A stretch of 64,000 nt of DNA from Gnetum montanum (Eukaryota; Streptophyta; Gnetopsida; Gnetales; Gnetaceae), in NCBI GenBank assembly GCA_015680685.1, contig MNCI01004508.1, positions 67,903-131,902 of the forward strand. The letters are read 5' to 3'. How positions within the stretch are numbered: position 1 is the first letter of the stretch; each line of letters opens with the position of its first letter. The position numbers were made by a program, and so were the translations under genes. Positions 22,601 through 33,480 of this stretch are shown here, one piece after another. A model generated the notes under the pieces. That model saw nothing but the letters and a program-made list of their open reading frames with translations, was not told the origin of the DNA and did not search any database.

Positions 22601-23104
22601 ACCACATGCTTACATGGGTAGTTTTTGCATCTTCTTCCACATTGGCAGTGTCACAATTTCTAACAGTTTCATATTTTCATGTCAGCAATTCGTATTCTCG
22701 CATTGACGATTTGGCACTTTTCATACCCGCAGTTTCCCGTTTCGTATACTATCATTTTGCATGGTAAGATTTTGCATGTCATGATTTGGCTGTCCGAAAA
22801 TGACACCAAACTAGTTGTTTGGCATTTTCATATTGACAATCTCATAGCTTCGCATTCTACATTAGCATTTTTACACATTTAGCTGTTCTACACTCTTGTG
22901 CCTTGGCGGTCCGCCATGACCCTAAACTGGCAAACTTCCAATCTTTACATCATTACACTTCGCAAGTTGCATCTCATCCCTATTTTGCAAACTTTCATTA
23001 CACACAATCTTTGCCAATAGATGCCTCTTAACCAAGATTTTATCTCATGTTGGTAGGAAANTCAATAGATGCCTCTTAACCAAGATTTTATCTCATGTTG
23101 GTAG
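22601..23104 (+). other. Leader before pol of copy B, ending in a candidate 3' splice site; contains an assembly joint
   Basis: No gene. T-rich with repeated GCATTTTCATATTG-like words, equivalent to 206-455 in copy A. It ends ATGTTGGTAG before the conserved pol start at 23,105. A single N at 23,061 separates two identical 46-base stretches (23,015-23,060 and 23,063-23,108), so the second copy is probably an assembly artefact. Confidence 0.6.
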
Positions 23105-24790
23105 GAAAAGAAAGAGGTGGAAATCCATCACGACCTCTCCACGCCCTTAACGTTAGCAAGGCCACACAGCAAGCTTGCAAGACAATTGAACCCCAGCATG
23201 ATTGATTGGGGGTCGACCACAACCAGCACTATAGTAGCCTTAGAAGCATCCCCAGGCTAGCCCAAGCATCTAGTCCAAGCCCTAGAATTAGAGGCCAAGG
23301 ATGTAAATGAGGACCATCTCGTCGAGACGTCTGTCACCACGCTAAAGCTCAGCTCCCTCCTAGACACGCAAATGCACAAAAACATAGCCAAGATTTTGCA
23401 AGACAACATCAGCATCTTTGCATGGTCATACAACGACATGCCGGGTCTAGATCCATGGCTGATTCAGCACAAAATCGTCCTAAATCCATACATGAAGGTA
23501 GTTAGGCAGAAGGCCCGCAAAGTTAAGCCAAAAATTGCACTAGTCATGAGGGATGAAATCACCAAGCTATACCAAGAAGGTTTCATCCACGTGGTTGACT
23601 ATTCAGAGTGGGTGTCCAACATCATTGTGGTTTCGAAGAAAATGAGAGGAATATGAATCTATATAGATTTCTGGGACTTGAACAAGGCAATGATCAAGAA
23701 CAACTTCCCACTTCCAAGCATTGATCAGCTCATCGACACTATGACTAGTCATGCTTTGCTATCCTTCATGGATGGTTTCTCCAAATACAACCAAATCCAC
23801 ATTAACCCAGAGCATCAGCTATCAATAACCTTCATGATCCCATGGTGGACCTTCTGCTATACCATGATGCCCTTCGGGATCAAGAATGCTGGAGCAACCT
23901 ACCAACAAGCCATGACTTACATCTTCAGTGACTACATCCTAGAAACATTAAAAGACTACGTGGATGATATAGCAATCAAGTCCAAGGAGGCAGCTAATCA
24001 CCCACATGATCTAAGGGTAGTCCTCAAATGCCACCAAATGCACAACTTATGCCTCAATCCTAGGAAGTGCATCTTTGGGGTGAAAACTGGATGCATGTTA
24101 GGGTTCGTAGTATCGGAGGCTAGAATACGTGTGGACCCTGACAAAGTTAGGGCCATCGTCAACCTGGCGCCTCCCACAAACCTTAAGGAGTTACGTGGTT
24201 TGCAAAGTAGAGTGTAATTCATTTGAAGGTTCATAGGAAGTTTGATTGACAAGTTATATCCCATGCAATATCTTCTAAAGAAAGGGGTTAACTTCGAGTG
24301 GACAACTCAGTGTCAACATGCCTTCGACGATCTAAAGAAAGAACTCTCACACCTCCCGACTGTGCATCCTCCACAAAGGGATAAACCCTTATTTTTCTAC
24401 CTCCCCACCTCTGACACATCTGTTGCAACATGGCTATGTTAGAAGCGAGACGACGGTTCTGAAATACTAGTGTATTACCTGAGCCACTCACTAATAGCGC
24501 ATGAGGCAAAATACAACAAAGTGGAGAGGAATTTCCTTGCCTTAGTGTTCACACTAAAAAAGTGAAGGCATTACCTATTTTGTGGTACAACCAACATCAT
24601 TTGCAAAAGCAATATACTTCGGGCTATCACTAACAACCTATACGAAAGTAGCAGGATAGCCCAATGGAAGACAATAACCACAGAGTTCGATTTACACTAT
24701 GTAAGTCAATCATCAACAAAGGGTCAAGCCATAGCGACCCAACTCACAGCCTCGCCAGTCAACGATCAGGCAACCATAGACCCCGAATGA
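23105..24790 (+). pseudogene. pol: Reverse transcriptase and RNase H, copy B, decayed
   Basis: The most readable pol of the family. The leader (VEIHHDLSTP, then NISIFAWSYNDMPGLDP) runs into RT with WVSNIIVVSKKM, FMDGFSKYNQIHINP, MMPFGIKNAGATYQQAM and an intact YVDD at 23,957-23,968. Then come LGFVVSEARIRVDPDK and the RNase H blocks VYYLSHSLIAHEAKYNKVE and RHYLFCGTT. Breaks are few: TGA at 23,656 for CGA, TAA at 24,217 for CAG/CAA, TGA at 24,226, TAG at 24,440 and TGA at 24,563. Codon by codon these are mostly C-to-T type changes. The linker to the second RNase H (DQATIDPE) ends in a TGA at 24,788. Confidence 0.9.
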
Positions 24791-24837
24791 CCAAATAGAA
24801 ATGTCAACATCGTCCATCACATTTCGAAGCCACTTAA

Positions 24838-25260
24838 CACTTCGACGGTGCCTCAACCGTGCAAGGAGGTAGCGCCGCTTCCATCATAACATTCCCCTCT
24901 GGGGGAAATGCATCCATCTGCTTATCATTTTGCATTCCCTTACACCAAGAACATGGTAGAATATGAGGGGCTACTCAGAGGCCTCTTAACTACCCAAGCA
25001 TCACGCATACAACACTTGGTGATCCAGGGAGATTTACAACTAGTCATGAATCAAATCACTGAGGTCTATGCCTACAAGGCTATGCACCTACAACCCTACT
25101 GTGACCTAGCAGAAATCCTGCTTAAGTAATTTGCAACCATAGATGTGCAACACGTGCCACACAATGAGAACATCGTGGCAGATGCCTTAGCTACCCTTGC
25201 ATTAAAAATTCCATCACATTCCCTAGTAAACCTGCCAACCTCGATTATAGAGTGCATAGA
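24838..25260 (+). pseudogene. Second (archaeal-type) RNase H, copy B
   Basis: Begins FDGASTVQGGSAASIITFPS, then after a one-base shift continues AYHFAFPYTKNMVEYEGLLR, IQGDLQLVMNQITEVYAYKA and NENIVADALATLALK. All four acidic positions are present: D in FDGAS, E in YEGLL, D in GDLQ, D in ADALA. One TAA stop at 25,127 replaces CAA. With the shift near 24,905, the domain is inactive as read but keeps its catalytic residues. Confidence 0.82.
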
Positions 25261-25374
25261 GCCTATCACTCAGGTGGAACATGTGGCCTCTGTCAATGCT
25301 ATGAATACCCAGGAGTGGTACGCCAACATTAAAACTTATCTACAACATGGAAAACCCCCAAGTGGATTAACATC

Positions 25375-26557
25375 CACCTAGAGAGATGCAATCCGTAAGC
25401 TTGCCCAGTAATAAATGCTCATGGGAAATGATGCCCTCTGCTGACGCTCCTACAACGGGATATTGCTGGCATGCGTGGGTGGTGAGAAAGCACAAAAGGT
25501 AGTTAATAAAGTGCATGAGGGGTTGTGCAGTGGACACATAGCACCCAAGGCTATGACTACAAAAATCAGATGCCTAGGGTACTACTGGCCCCACATGGAG
25601 CATGACTGCCTGTCGAAAGTCAAGATGTGCAACATGTGCCAGAGATATGCAAATCTCATACACGTAGCACCTATAGACCTACATCCAACGCAAATCACGT
25701 GGCCCTTCCAACGATGGGAACTAGACCTCATAGGGCCTATGACACCTAAATCCTCCATAGGGCATAGTTTCATTATCACTGCCACTGAGTACTTCACCAA
25801 GTGGGTGGAAGCTATCCCCCTAAGGAAGACAATGTCTCAGCAAATCTACCATTTCATCCTAGACAACATCGTAACAAGATTCGAGCTTCCAATGACTATT
25901 GTGACCAACAATGGGCCATAGTTTAGCAGTACAGAAACCCAAACCTTCTGCAACAATCTAGGCATTAAGCAATCATTCTCCTCCCCCTATTATACGCAAG
26001 CAAATGGGTAGGCGAAGGCTACAAATAAGTCCATCATCAACTTGCTAAAGCGGATGCTTAACAACAGCAAGAAGCAGTGGCACGAGAAAATCCTCTATGT
26101 TCTGTGGGCCTACTGGACGACGTGCAAGACCGCCACAAATAAGACCCCTTACAACCTTGTTTATGGATATGAAGCTATGTTGCCTCTTGATTTGTAGGTA
26201 CCATCACTCCAGATAATCCTATCCGATGTCATGAGCGAAGCGCAGAACAACGAGTCACGGATCATCGACCTCGACTCAATAAAGGAGGAACGTGTGCAGA
26301 TGCTGAGGCGCATCGAGCACTACCAAAGCAAGTAGCAGTAGAAGCACCATGCAGACCCACATCAATGGCCAATGTATAAGGAAGACCTCATCCTCAAGGC
26401 CATCCATGAGCATGTGAGAAAATTCTCAGCAAACTAGGAAGCTCCTTCTGTGGTCACTAAAGCCTTCAAGAATGGAGCCTTCAAGCTGGTGGACATGGAT
26501 GGCAATGAGTTTGCCAACCCAGTGAATCACTCATACCTTAATCCGTACTATGTCTAA
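25375..26557 (+). pseudogene. Integrase, copy B, decayed, catalytic Asp replaced
   Basis: HHCC zinc region (VHEGLCSGHIAPK, then CNMCQRYANLIH) with all ligands readable. Core: Asp in ELDLIGPM, second block VTNNGP with AAC (Asn) at 25,907-25,909 in place of Asp, Glu side reading QANGXAKA where the Glu of copy A's AEATNK has become Lys. Two catalytic acids are therefore lost. Stops at 25,919 (TAG), 26,009 (TAG) and 26,198 (TAG) break the core and tail. It ends in NHSYLNPYYV plus TAA, in register with copies A and C. Confidence 0.88.
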
Positions 26558-26574
26558 AGCATAACGGCAACCAC

Positions 26575-26770
26575 CACCTTCTGCTACGATGATAAACTGG
26601 TAGAGACATCGAGCAGCATCCGCAATGACGTTAAACTAGCGGCATCAAGCATCGTCTGCCATGACGTAAAACTAGCATGGCCTGTCCACTACGACTATAA
26701 AATAGCACATACACTTTGTTGGGACCTTAAACTAGCACACGATCTACCGAGACCTTAAACTAGGTTCGCG
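26575..26770 (+). repeat. TAAACTAG-core tandem array after integrase, copy B
   Basis: About five units (CCGCAATGACGTTAAACTAGC; TGGGACCTTAAACTAGCACA) immediately after the integrase stop. Shorter than its counterpart in copy A. Confidence 0.82.
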
Positions 26771-27769
26771 TTACATCCCCAACATGCATCTATGTCAAGT
26801 ACGCATCAGACAAGCATGCACAGTGCTGACGTGTGGGTGGGACGTTGCAGCTCCAGAACATAGTTCACGATGCAATGAGAATGCGGTCTGGAACACACGT
26901 GATGCCACCACCTTTGGCATCTTGCTGACCCTCTGGAGATGTTGTATGGCATTACACTGGCCCTCCGGACCTACCGTTGCCACGGCCCATCGCCCTAACG
27001 GTAGTTCCCTGGCTAGTTTCCGTAGCTGGAGTTCCAGTAGTATTGTGGCCTAGCCATAATATTGTTACTCTCCAACCCCTTGCCAATGCCTCAACTCGCA
27101 CGACATTTAGCTATGTGGTAGTTGATCCCATAGCTGAACTGAGAATGCATGCTTGTGGCAGGGATTTCAAAGCATCCGCGCTTACAGCAACTCCTAGTGC
27201 CTTCAAGGCCAGGTCCTCCACACTGATGCTGCCAAGGCTACTGCTAGCTTTCCTACTTTGAACATCGAATACTAGCAGCGATGCCCAATAGCTTTAATAA
27301 TGCCAGCAGCCAATAAGACCTTTGCTCCTATGGGTACAGCTTGCAATAGCAGCAAATGCTACAACATCACGAAGCGAGTGCCTTGACTAGCTCAGCCACT
27401 TCAGAGTGCAAATTCCATGATGTACGTAACACAACTTGTCATATGGAAAGCATCTATAGGCAAGTCAAAACCCTTCAAGGATGTAATGCAACTCATCCTG
27501 CGAAGAAAACACCTATCCTACGAGAGGTTGAAGAATAGCGCCAGCCAAAGATGAAAATGCGAACAAGTCCCTCATGAGCACTCCTACGAGGGACTCTGCT
27601 AAACATCATCTTTTCTCTCTACCTTAACCTCTAAAAAACCAATGCAACACTCTCAAGTGTGGCCAAGAGATGTATCAACACTCACTGAGCTAGAACCTCA
27701 GCATTTTTTCTGTTGCGGTGTTTTGTATTCCTTGTCAACATCTATTGAGCCCATCCTCTAGACATCGAC
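26771..27769 (+). other. 3' untranslated region of copy B, no gene
   Basis: Aligns with 4,329-5,650 of copy A but is about 300 bases shorter. Open frames here are short and share no conserved reading frame with copy A. I see no promoter or RNA gene. Confidence 0.65.
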
Positions 27770-27778
27770 AAAGAGGGG
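27770..27778 (+). promoter_or_regulatory. Polypurine tract, copy B
   Basis: AAAGAGGGG, then CCAA and the TG of the LTR. Counterpart of 5,651-5,659. Confidence 0.65.
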
Positions 27779-27782
27779 CCAA

Positions 27783-29372
27783 TGAAACACCCCAAAAATT
27801 TTGAAGTCATTCTCACTTCACCAGGCCTTTGCAATTCGCACAGAACCACGATAGTTCTTCGGAAGGTGAATGCTCTAAATTCAGGCCAACTAGCTCAGCA
27901 AATTTTCTACTTTAGGTGTAAACAGGCTCTATGGGTCATCCCACCTATCCACCTAAGTAGTGTGCTGAGCCAACAACCTACTCAGAAATGGTGCACAAAG
28001 TTAACAACAACGCTCAGGATGCACAAAATAGTTTGGCAAGTTTTTTAAGTTATGAAGTCTGCTATGCTACGCTACGCTCCACTATGTAGCATAGCAAGCT
28101 TCAAAAAAATTGCAGAATCAAGTGCCATGCTATGCAGTGTAGTGTAGCATTGCAATAGCTATACAACCAGTTCCCTCGCTCAACTTCAAGACCTTCAACA
28201 ATATCCCTTTCCATCAGGAAGCGACAGACCATGTCTGCTGTTAGGCTATGCTAAGCTACATGGCACAGTGAGGTGTGGCAATCCTACAGAAGAGATAGAA
28301 GACAGCTCCAAGAGTAAAATCAGCAAGCTTGTGAGTCTCGCAACACAGGAAGCAAAGTTTGCAAGTCGGAAAAGTTTTCGTGACTAAGGCCAGTCACTAC
28401 GCTACATAGCGTAGCATAGCATAGCAAGCATGCAACACACATATAGCAAAATGCACGACAAGGTGCTACGCTATGCTAAACATGCTACGCTACAAAGCAC
28501 AGCAAGGCATGCTAGTGATTATGCGTCATTAATGTACTTCACCTAATCAGACCGTTGGCACATCTCTCTAGACGCTGACGGTGCAATTACAGTGTGGCAA
28601 GCTCACAGTTATGGCATGGCAAGCTCGAATTACAATAGTCATGCAAGTCCAATGCTCATGCATGGCACGTGTAGCACAAGTAATTCAACGTGGGCCCAAG
28701 GCACATGGTGTCCAAACCACCCCTTTCGCCTGCCCTTGGTCCTATAAATACCCCAAAAATAGCATTCAAAGGGTTCAAAAAATTTTCCCGATTCTTCAAC
28801 TTTTCCTCTCTCTAGCATTCAAGTTCTCTTCCATGCACATTGTAACATCAAGCATTGTAAGCTTTCTGTTTGACTCTACAAATAGTGAGCATTTGCAGTT
28901 GGCATTTTGTTCCATCCCCTTTCTACCACCTTGGTAGAATCCCCACATTGTCAGCACCCAAGCACACAACCTGTTTTGCTCTACATGCCCTGGTTACTCT
29001 CGAGATCTCTACACTCCGCCATGCTATGCAACCGACTGTATCCGCTTTGACAGAGCAAACTTGTAGCTTCAAAGCGGTGCATTTTTCTAATTGCATTTTA
29101 CTTTGTTTCCTGCTTATTGTTGTGTTTTGCACTATTTTTTCTGCTTTATTTACTTCCAAGCATTACTTCGTATTTTCGTCCCCGTTTTCAAAACTATATG
29201 TTGCAAAAGGCTATATAGATGCCGATTAAGTCCCTGTCTAATTGACCAAACCATTCAGGGTGCCCCGTATCTGCTCACACCTAGCATGGCCCTCCCACGG
29301 GTACAAGGTCGGAATTGTTGCACCTACTGACCCCTCAGTGTTTTCCACCCATCAATATTTTCAGTTGCTACA
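27783..29372 (+). mobile_element. 3' LTR of copy B (1,590 bp)
   Basis: TGAAACACCCC at the start, TTGCTACA at the end. It shares the TATA region, the CATGGTGTCCAAACC block and the CTCAGTGTTTTCCACC block with LTR A. Palindrome words (GCTATGCTACGCTACGCTCC; GCTACGCTACATAGCGTAGC) cluster at 28,060-28,150 and 28,395-28,510. No 5' LTR partner is present because the element begins at the head-to-head junction near 15,465. Confidence 0.8.
28743..28750 (+). promoter_or_regulatory. LTR promoter TATA box, copy B
   Basis: TATAAATA in GGTCCTATAAATACCCC, same context as 6,737-6,744. Confidence 0.7.
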
Positions 29373-29384
29373 GGGGGTGCGAAG

Positions 29385-29640
29385 CCAACCCAGTTTAAGG
29401 TCTTGGTAGACCATGTGCTAGTTTAAGGTCCCACTGGACCACTGTGCTAGTTTAAGGTCCCAACGAATCATACATGCCAGTTTAACGTCATAGTGGATGA
29501 GCCATGCCAATTTTTCATCATAGCGGACGATGCTCGATGCTGCTAGTTTAACGTCATTACGGACGCTGCTCGGTGCTACTAGTTTAACATCATTGTGGAC
29601 AATGCTTACTACTATTGCCAGTTTATCATTGTAGCGGATG
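29385..29640 (-). repeat. TAAACTAG-core tandem array after integrase, copy C
   Basis: About six to seven units, on the + strand CTAGTTTAAGGTCCCACTGGACC and, closer to integrase, CTAGTTTAACGTCATTACGGACG. It begins 13 bases after the end of LTR B, so copy C has lost its 3' untranslated region and LTR. Confidence 0.82.
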
Positions 29641-29660
29641 GTGGAGGCTACTGTTGTGTT

Positions 29661-30860
29661 TCAGACGTAGTACGGCTTGAGGTACGAGTGATTCACCAGG
29701 TTGACGAACTTGTTGCTGCCCATGTCCACCAACTTGAAGGCTCCATTTTTGAAGGATTTAGTGACCACATAAGCACCTTCCGAGTTGGCTGAGAATTTGT
29801 TCATGTGCTCACAGACAGCCTTGAGGACGAGGTCTCCCTTCTACACTGGTCGTCGATGTGGGTCTGCACAATGCTTCTACTACTGCTTTCTTTGGTAGTG
29901 CTTGATGTGTCTTAGTGTTTGCGCGTGCTCCTCTTCTATTGAGTTGAGGTTGATGGTTTGTGACTCGTTGTTTTGGGCTTCACTCATGACATCTGTGAGG
30001 ATCATCTAGAGTGATGGTACCTGCAACTCAAGAGGCAACACAGCTTCAAATCCGTAAAAAAGATTGTAAGGAGTCTTATTTGTCACGGTCCTGCACATCG
30101 TTCGATAGGCCCATAGAACATAGAGGAGTTGCTCGTGCCACCACCTCTTGCTATTGTTAAGCATCTACTTCAGCAAGTTGATGATGGACTTATTTGTAGC
30201 CTCCGCCTGCCCATTCTCCTATGGATAATAGGGGGAAGAGAATGATTTCTTAATGCCTAGATTATTGTAGAAGGTTTGGGTTTCTGTGCTGCTGAACTAT
30301 GGCCTATTGTCAATCACAATAGTTATTGTAAGCCCAAATCTAGTTATGATGTTGTCCACGATAAAATGATAGATTTGCTGAGACATTGTCTTCCTCAGGG
30401 GGATAGCTTCCACCCACTTGATAAAGTACTCAGTGGTGGTGATAATGAAACTATGCCCTATAGAGGACTTAGGCATGATAGGCCCTATGAGGTCTAATCC
30501 CCATCCTTGGAAGGGCCACATGATTTGCGTTGGGTGCATGTCTGTAAGTGCTACATGTATGAGATTTGCGTATATCTGGCACATGTTGCACGTCTTGACT
30601 TTTGTCAGGTAGTCACGCTCCATGTGGGGCCAGTAGTATCCTAGGTGTTTGATTTTTGCAACCATAGCCTTGGGTGGTATGTGTCCACTGCAAAGCCCCT
30701 CATGCACCTCATTAACTACCTTTTGTGCTTGCTCCCCACCCACGCATGCTAGCAATATCCCGTTGTAGGAACATCCGCACAGGGCGTTATTGCCTATGAG
30801 CTTGTATTGTCGGGCATGCATACGGATTACATCTCTCTGGGCAGATGTCAATCCACCTGG
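29661..30860 (-). pseudogene. Integrase, copy C, decayed
   Basis: On the minus strand: zinc region VHEGLCSGHIPPK and CNMCQIYANLIH; first Asp in GLDLIGPI; second block VIDNRPQF, where Asp is kept (30,311-30,309) but the following Gly is Arg; then ENGQAEATNKSI with the catalytic Glu kept. All three acids are therefore present, unlike in copies A and B. The long open piece is 30,851-30,297. Downstream there are TAG stops at about 30,296 and 30,220. The C-terminal end NHSYLKPYYV and stop are at 29,661. Confidence 0.87.
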
Positions 30861-30896
30861 GGCTTCGCCATGTTGTAGGTAAGTTTTAATGTGGGT

Positions 30897-31403
30897 CTAC
30901 CACTCCTGGGTATCCGCAGCACTGATAGAGGCTACGTGTTCCACCTGAGTGATAGGCTCTATGCATTCGATAATCGAAGTTGGCAGGTTTGCCAAGGAAT
31001 GTGATGGAATGTTTAATGCGAGGATAGCTAAGGCATATGCCATGGTGTTCTCATTGCATGGCACGTGTTTCTCATCTGTGGTTGCAAATTGCTTAAGTAG
31101 GGTTTTTGCTAGGTCACAGTAGGGTTGCAGGTGTGTAGCCTTGCAGGCGTAGACCTCGGTGATTTGATTCACAACTAGTTGTAAATCTCCCTGGATTGCT
31201 AGGTGTTGTATGTGCAATGCTCGAGCAGTTAAGAGGCCCCTGAGTAACCTCTCATACTCTGCCACATTGTTGGTACAAGAGAATGCAAAATGATATGCAG
31301 ATGGATGCATTTCCCTAGAAGGAAATGTGATGACGGTAGCGGTGCTACCTCCTTGGATGGTTGAGGTGCTGTCGAAGTGTAGAGTGGCTTCGAGATGCGA
31401 TGG
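30897..31403 (-). pseudogene. Second RNase H, copy C
   Basis: Part of a 286-aa open stretch (31,757-30,897) that joins the end of the first RNase H to this domain without a break. It is the best view of the layout in the family. It reads LHFDSTSTIQGGSTATVITF, NNVAEYERLLRGLLTARA, IQGDLQLVVNQITEVYACKA and NENTMAYALAILAL. The first block has FDST instead of FDGAS, and the last Asp of ADALA is Tyr, so at least one catalytic acid is missing despite the open frame. Confidence 0.82.
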
Positions 31404-32177
31404 GACAATGTCAATATTGCTAACATGCTCGTCTAGGAATTCGGGGTCTATGGTTGTCTGGTCATTGACTGGCAAGACCGTGAGTTGGGTTGCTATGGCT
31501 TGACCCTTCATCAATGATTGACTTACATAGTGTAAATCGAACACCGTGGTTATTGCCTTCCATCGGGCTATCTTGCTACTTTCGTATAGGTTGTTAGTGA
31601 TAGCCCAAAGTATATTACTTTTGCAACTAACATTAGTTGTGCTGCGAAACAGGTAATGCCTCCACTTTTTTAGTGCGAACACTAAGGCAAGGCAATTCCT
31701 CTCCACTTCGTTGTATTTCACCTCATGTGCTATTAGTGAGTGGCTCAGATAATACACTGGTATCTCAGAACCGTCGTCTCATTTCTGATAAAGTAGTGTC
31801 GCGATAGATGTGTCGGAGGTGGCGAGGTAGATAAAGAAGGGTTTATCCCTTTGTGGTAGATGCATAGTTAGGAGGTATGAGAGTTCCTTCTTCAGGTCAT
31901 CGAAAGCCCTTTGACACTGGGTTGTCCACTCGAAGTTAACCCCTTTCTTTAGAAAATGTTGCATGGGGTGTAACTTGTTGGTCAAACTTGCTATAAACCT
32001 TCAAATGAACTATACCCTACCTTGCACACCACGTAGCTCCTTGAGGTTTGTGGGAGGTGCCAGGTTGATGATGGCCTTGACTTTGTCAGGGTCTACCCAT
32101 ATTCCAGCCTCCAATACTACAAACCCTAACATGCGTCCGATTTTCACCCCGAAGACGTACTTCTTAGGGTTGAGGAT
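31404..32177 (-). pseudogene. End of RT, connection and first RNase H, copy C (truncated)
   Basis: Starts within NPKKYVFGVKIGRMLGF, downstream of the YVDD block, so the catalytic part of RT is absent. It continues WVDPDKVKAIINLAPPTN, GVNFEWTTQCQRAFDDLKKE, PVYYLSHSLIAHEVKYNEVE and LKKWRHYLFRSTTN. One TGA at about 31,780 interrupts it. Beyond 32,177 the sequence turns abruptly into a 15-bp minisatellite. Confidence 0.85.
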
Positions 32178-32185
32178 GGTATCAC

Positions 32186-33245
32186 CAGGGAGACCACTCT
32201 CAAGGAGGGCATTCTAATGGAGGGTGCTCTCTAAGAGAATGCTCTTAATAATGGTACTCTCAAGGAGAACACTCTCATATGTGTAACACAGGTGCTCTTT
32301 TGGAGGACGCTCTGAGAGAGGTCACTATGAGTGAGAGCACTCTCTGTGAGGGCACCCTCTAAGAGCAAACTCTCAACGAGGACACTTTCAAGGAAAACAC
32401 TCTCACGTGCAAAGCACAAGGTGCTCTTAGAGAATGTGCTCTCAAGGAGAATAATTTTTGAAAGGATGCTCTAATGAAGGAGGCTCTCAAGGAGAATGCT
32501 CTCAGGGAGGATGCTCTTGGGGAGGGTTCTCTCATGAAGAACACTCTTAAGGAGTATGCTCCCAAGGAGGGAATCCTCAGGGGGACCAATCTCAGGGAGG
32601 GAGTTCTCAAGGAGGGCACTCTTAGGAAGGGTACTCTCCAATAGAATGCTCTCAATGAGGATGCTCTCAAGGAGAACACTCACACGAGGGGCATAAGGTG
32701 CTCTCATGGAGGGCACTCTCAAGGAGAACACTCTCATGGAGGCAACTTTAGCATAGAAAGCTCTCAAGGAGAATGCTCTTAGGGAAGGCACTCTCACAGA
32801 GAATGCTTTTAAGAAGGATGTTGTTGAGGATGGTGTCCTCAGGGAGATACCTCTCAAGGAGGGCATTCTCAGGGAGGGAACTCTTAAGAAGGGCACTCTC
32901 CAAAAGAATGCTCTCAATAAGGGCACTCTTGAGGGGAACACTCTCACATGTGTAACACAAGGTGCTCTCATGGACAATGCTCTTGTGGAGGCCACTCTAA
33001 TGGAGGCTACTCTTAGGGAGAATGCTCTTAGGAAGGGCACTCTCAAGGAGAATGCTCTTTAGAAGGCTGGTCTAACAGAGGGAACTCTTAAGGAGAATGC
33101 TCTTAGAGAAGGCACTCTCAGGGAAGGTGCTCTCATAGAGAATGCTCTTAAGGAGGATGCTCTTGAGTAGGGTGTCCTCAAGGAGACCACTCTCAGAAAG
33201 GGAGTTCTTAGGGAAGGGAAATCTTAGGAAGGGTGCTCTCCCAAG
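32186..33245. repeat. 15-bp minisatellite, block 1
   Basis: Degenerate 15-bp units of the form AAGGAGAATGCTCTC, AGGGAGGGCACTCTC and similar, in head-to-tail order. Because the unit is a multiple of three, all frames stay open over long distances and translate as pentapeptide repeats (KENAL/KEGTL on one strand, SLRAF/SLRVP on the other). About every 110-290 bp a unit is replaced by CACATGTGTAACACAAGGTG or a variant, giving a higher-order pattern. Confidence 0.92.
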
Positions 33246-33480
33246 AGGGCCTCATGCAATGCTTGCCAAAGCACTCCCACTGGAAGTCCCTCGCACTCTG
33301 CATGTGATAGTGTTCTCTCTAGGAGCTTCATCTTGAGAGAACACCCTCTTCGTGACCAAATTTATAAGGGTGCAAGATGGTATGGCTAAAACTGACCCAA
33401 TCAACATATATGGGGAGAGGTAGCATTCTCCATGGGAGCATTGTACGATGCTCTCGTGAGAGCGCTCTCGTAGGAGCACC
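33246..33480 (-). repeat. Non-minisatellite segment, inverted copy of the segment at 33,906 and 38,446
   Basis: The core, on the minus strand CATATATGTTGATTGGGTCA...CACCCTTATAAATTTGGTCA (about 33,420-33,345), reappears in direct orientation at 33,930-33,995 and 38,465-38,530. It contains a TTATAAATTT that could pass for a TATA box, with no gene downstream. Confidence 0.7.
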
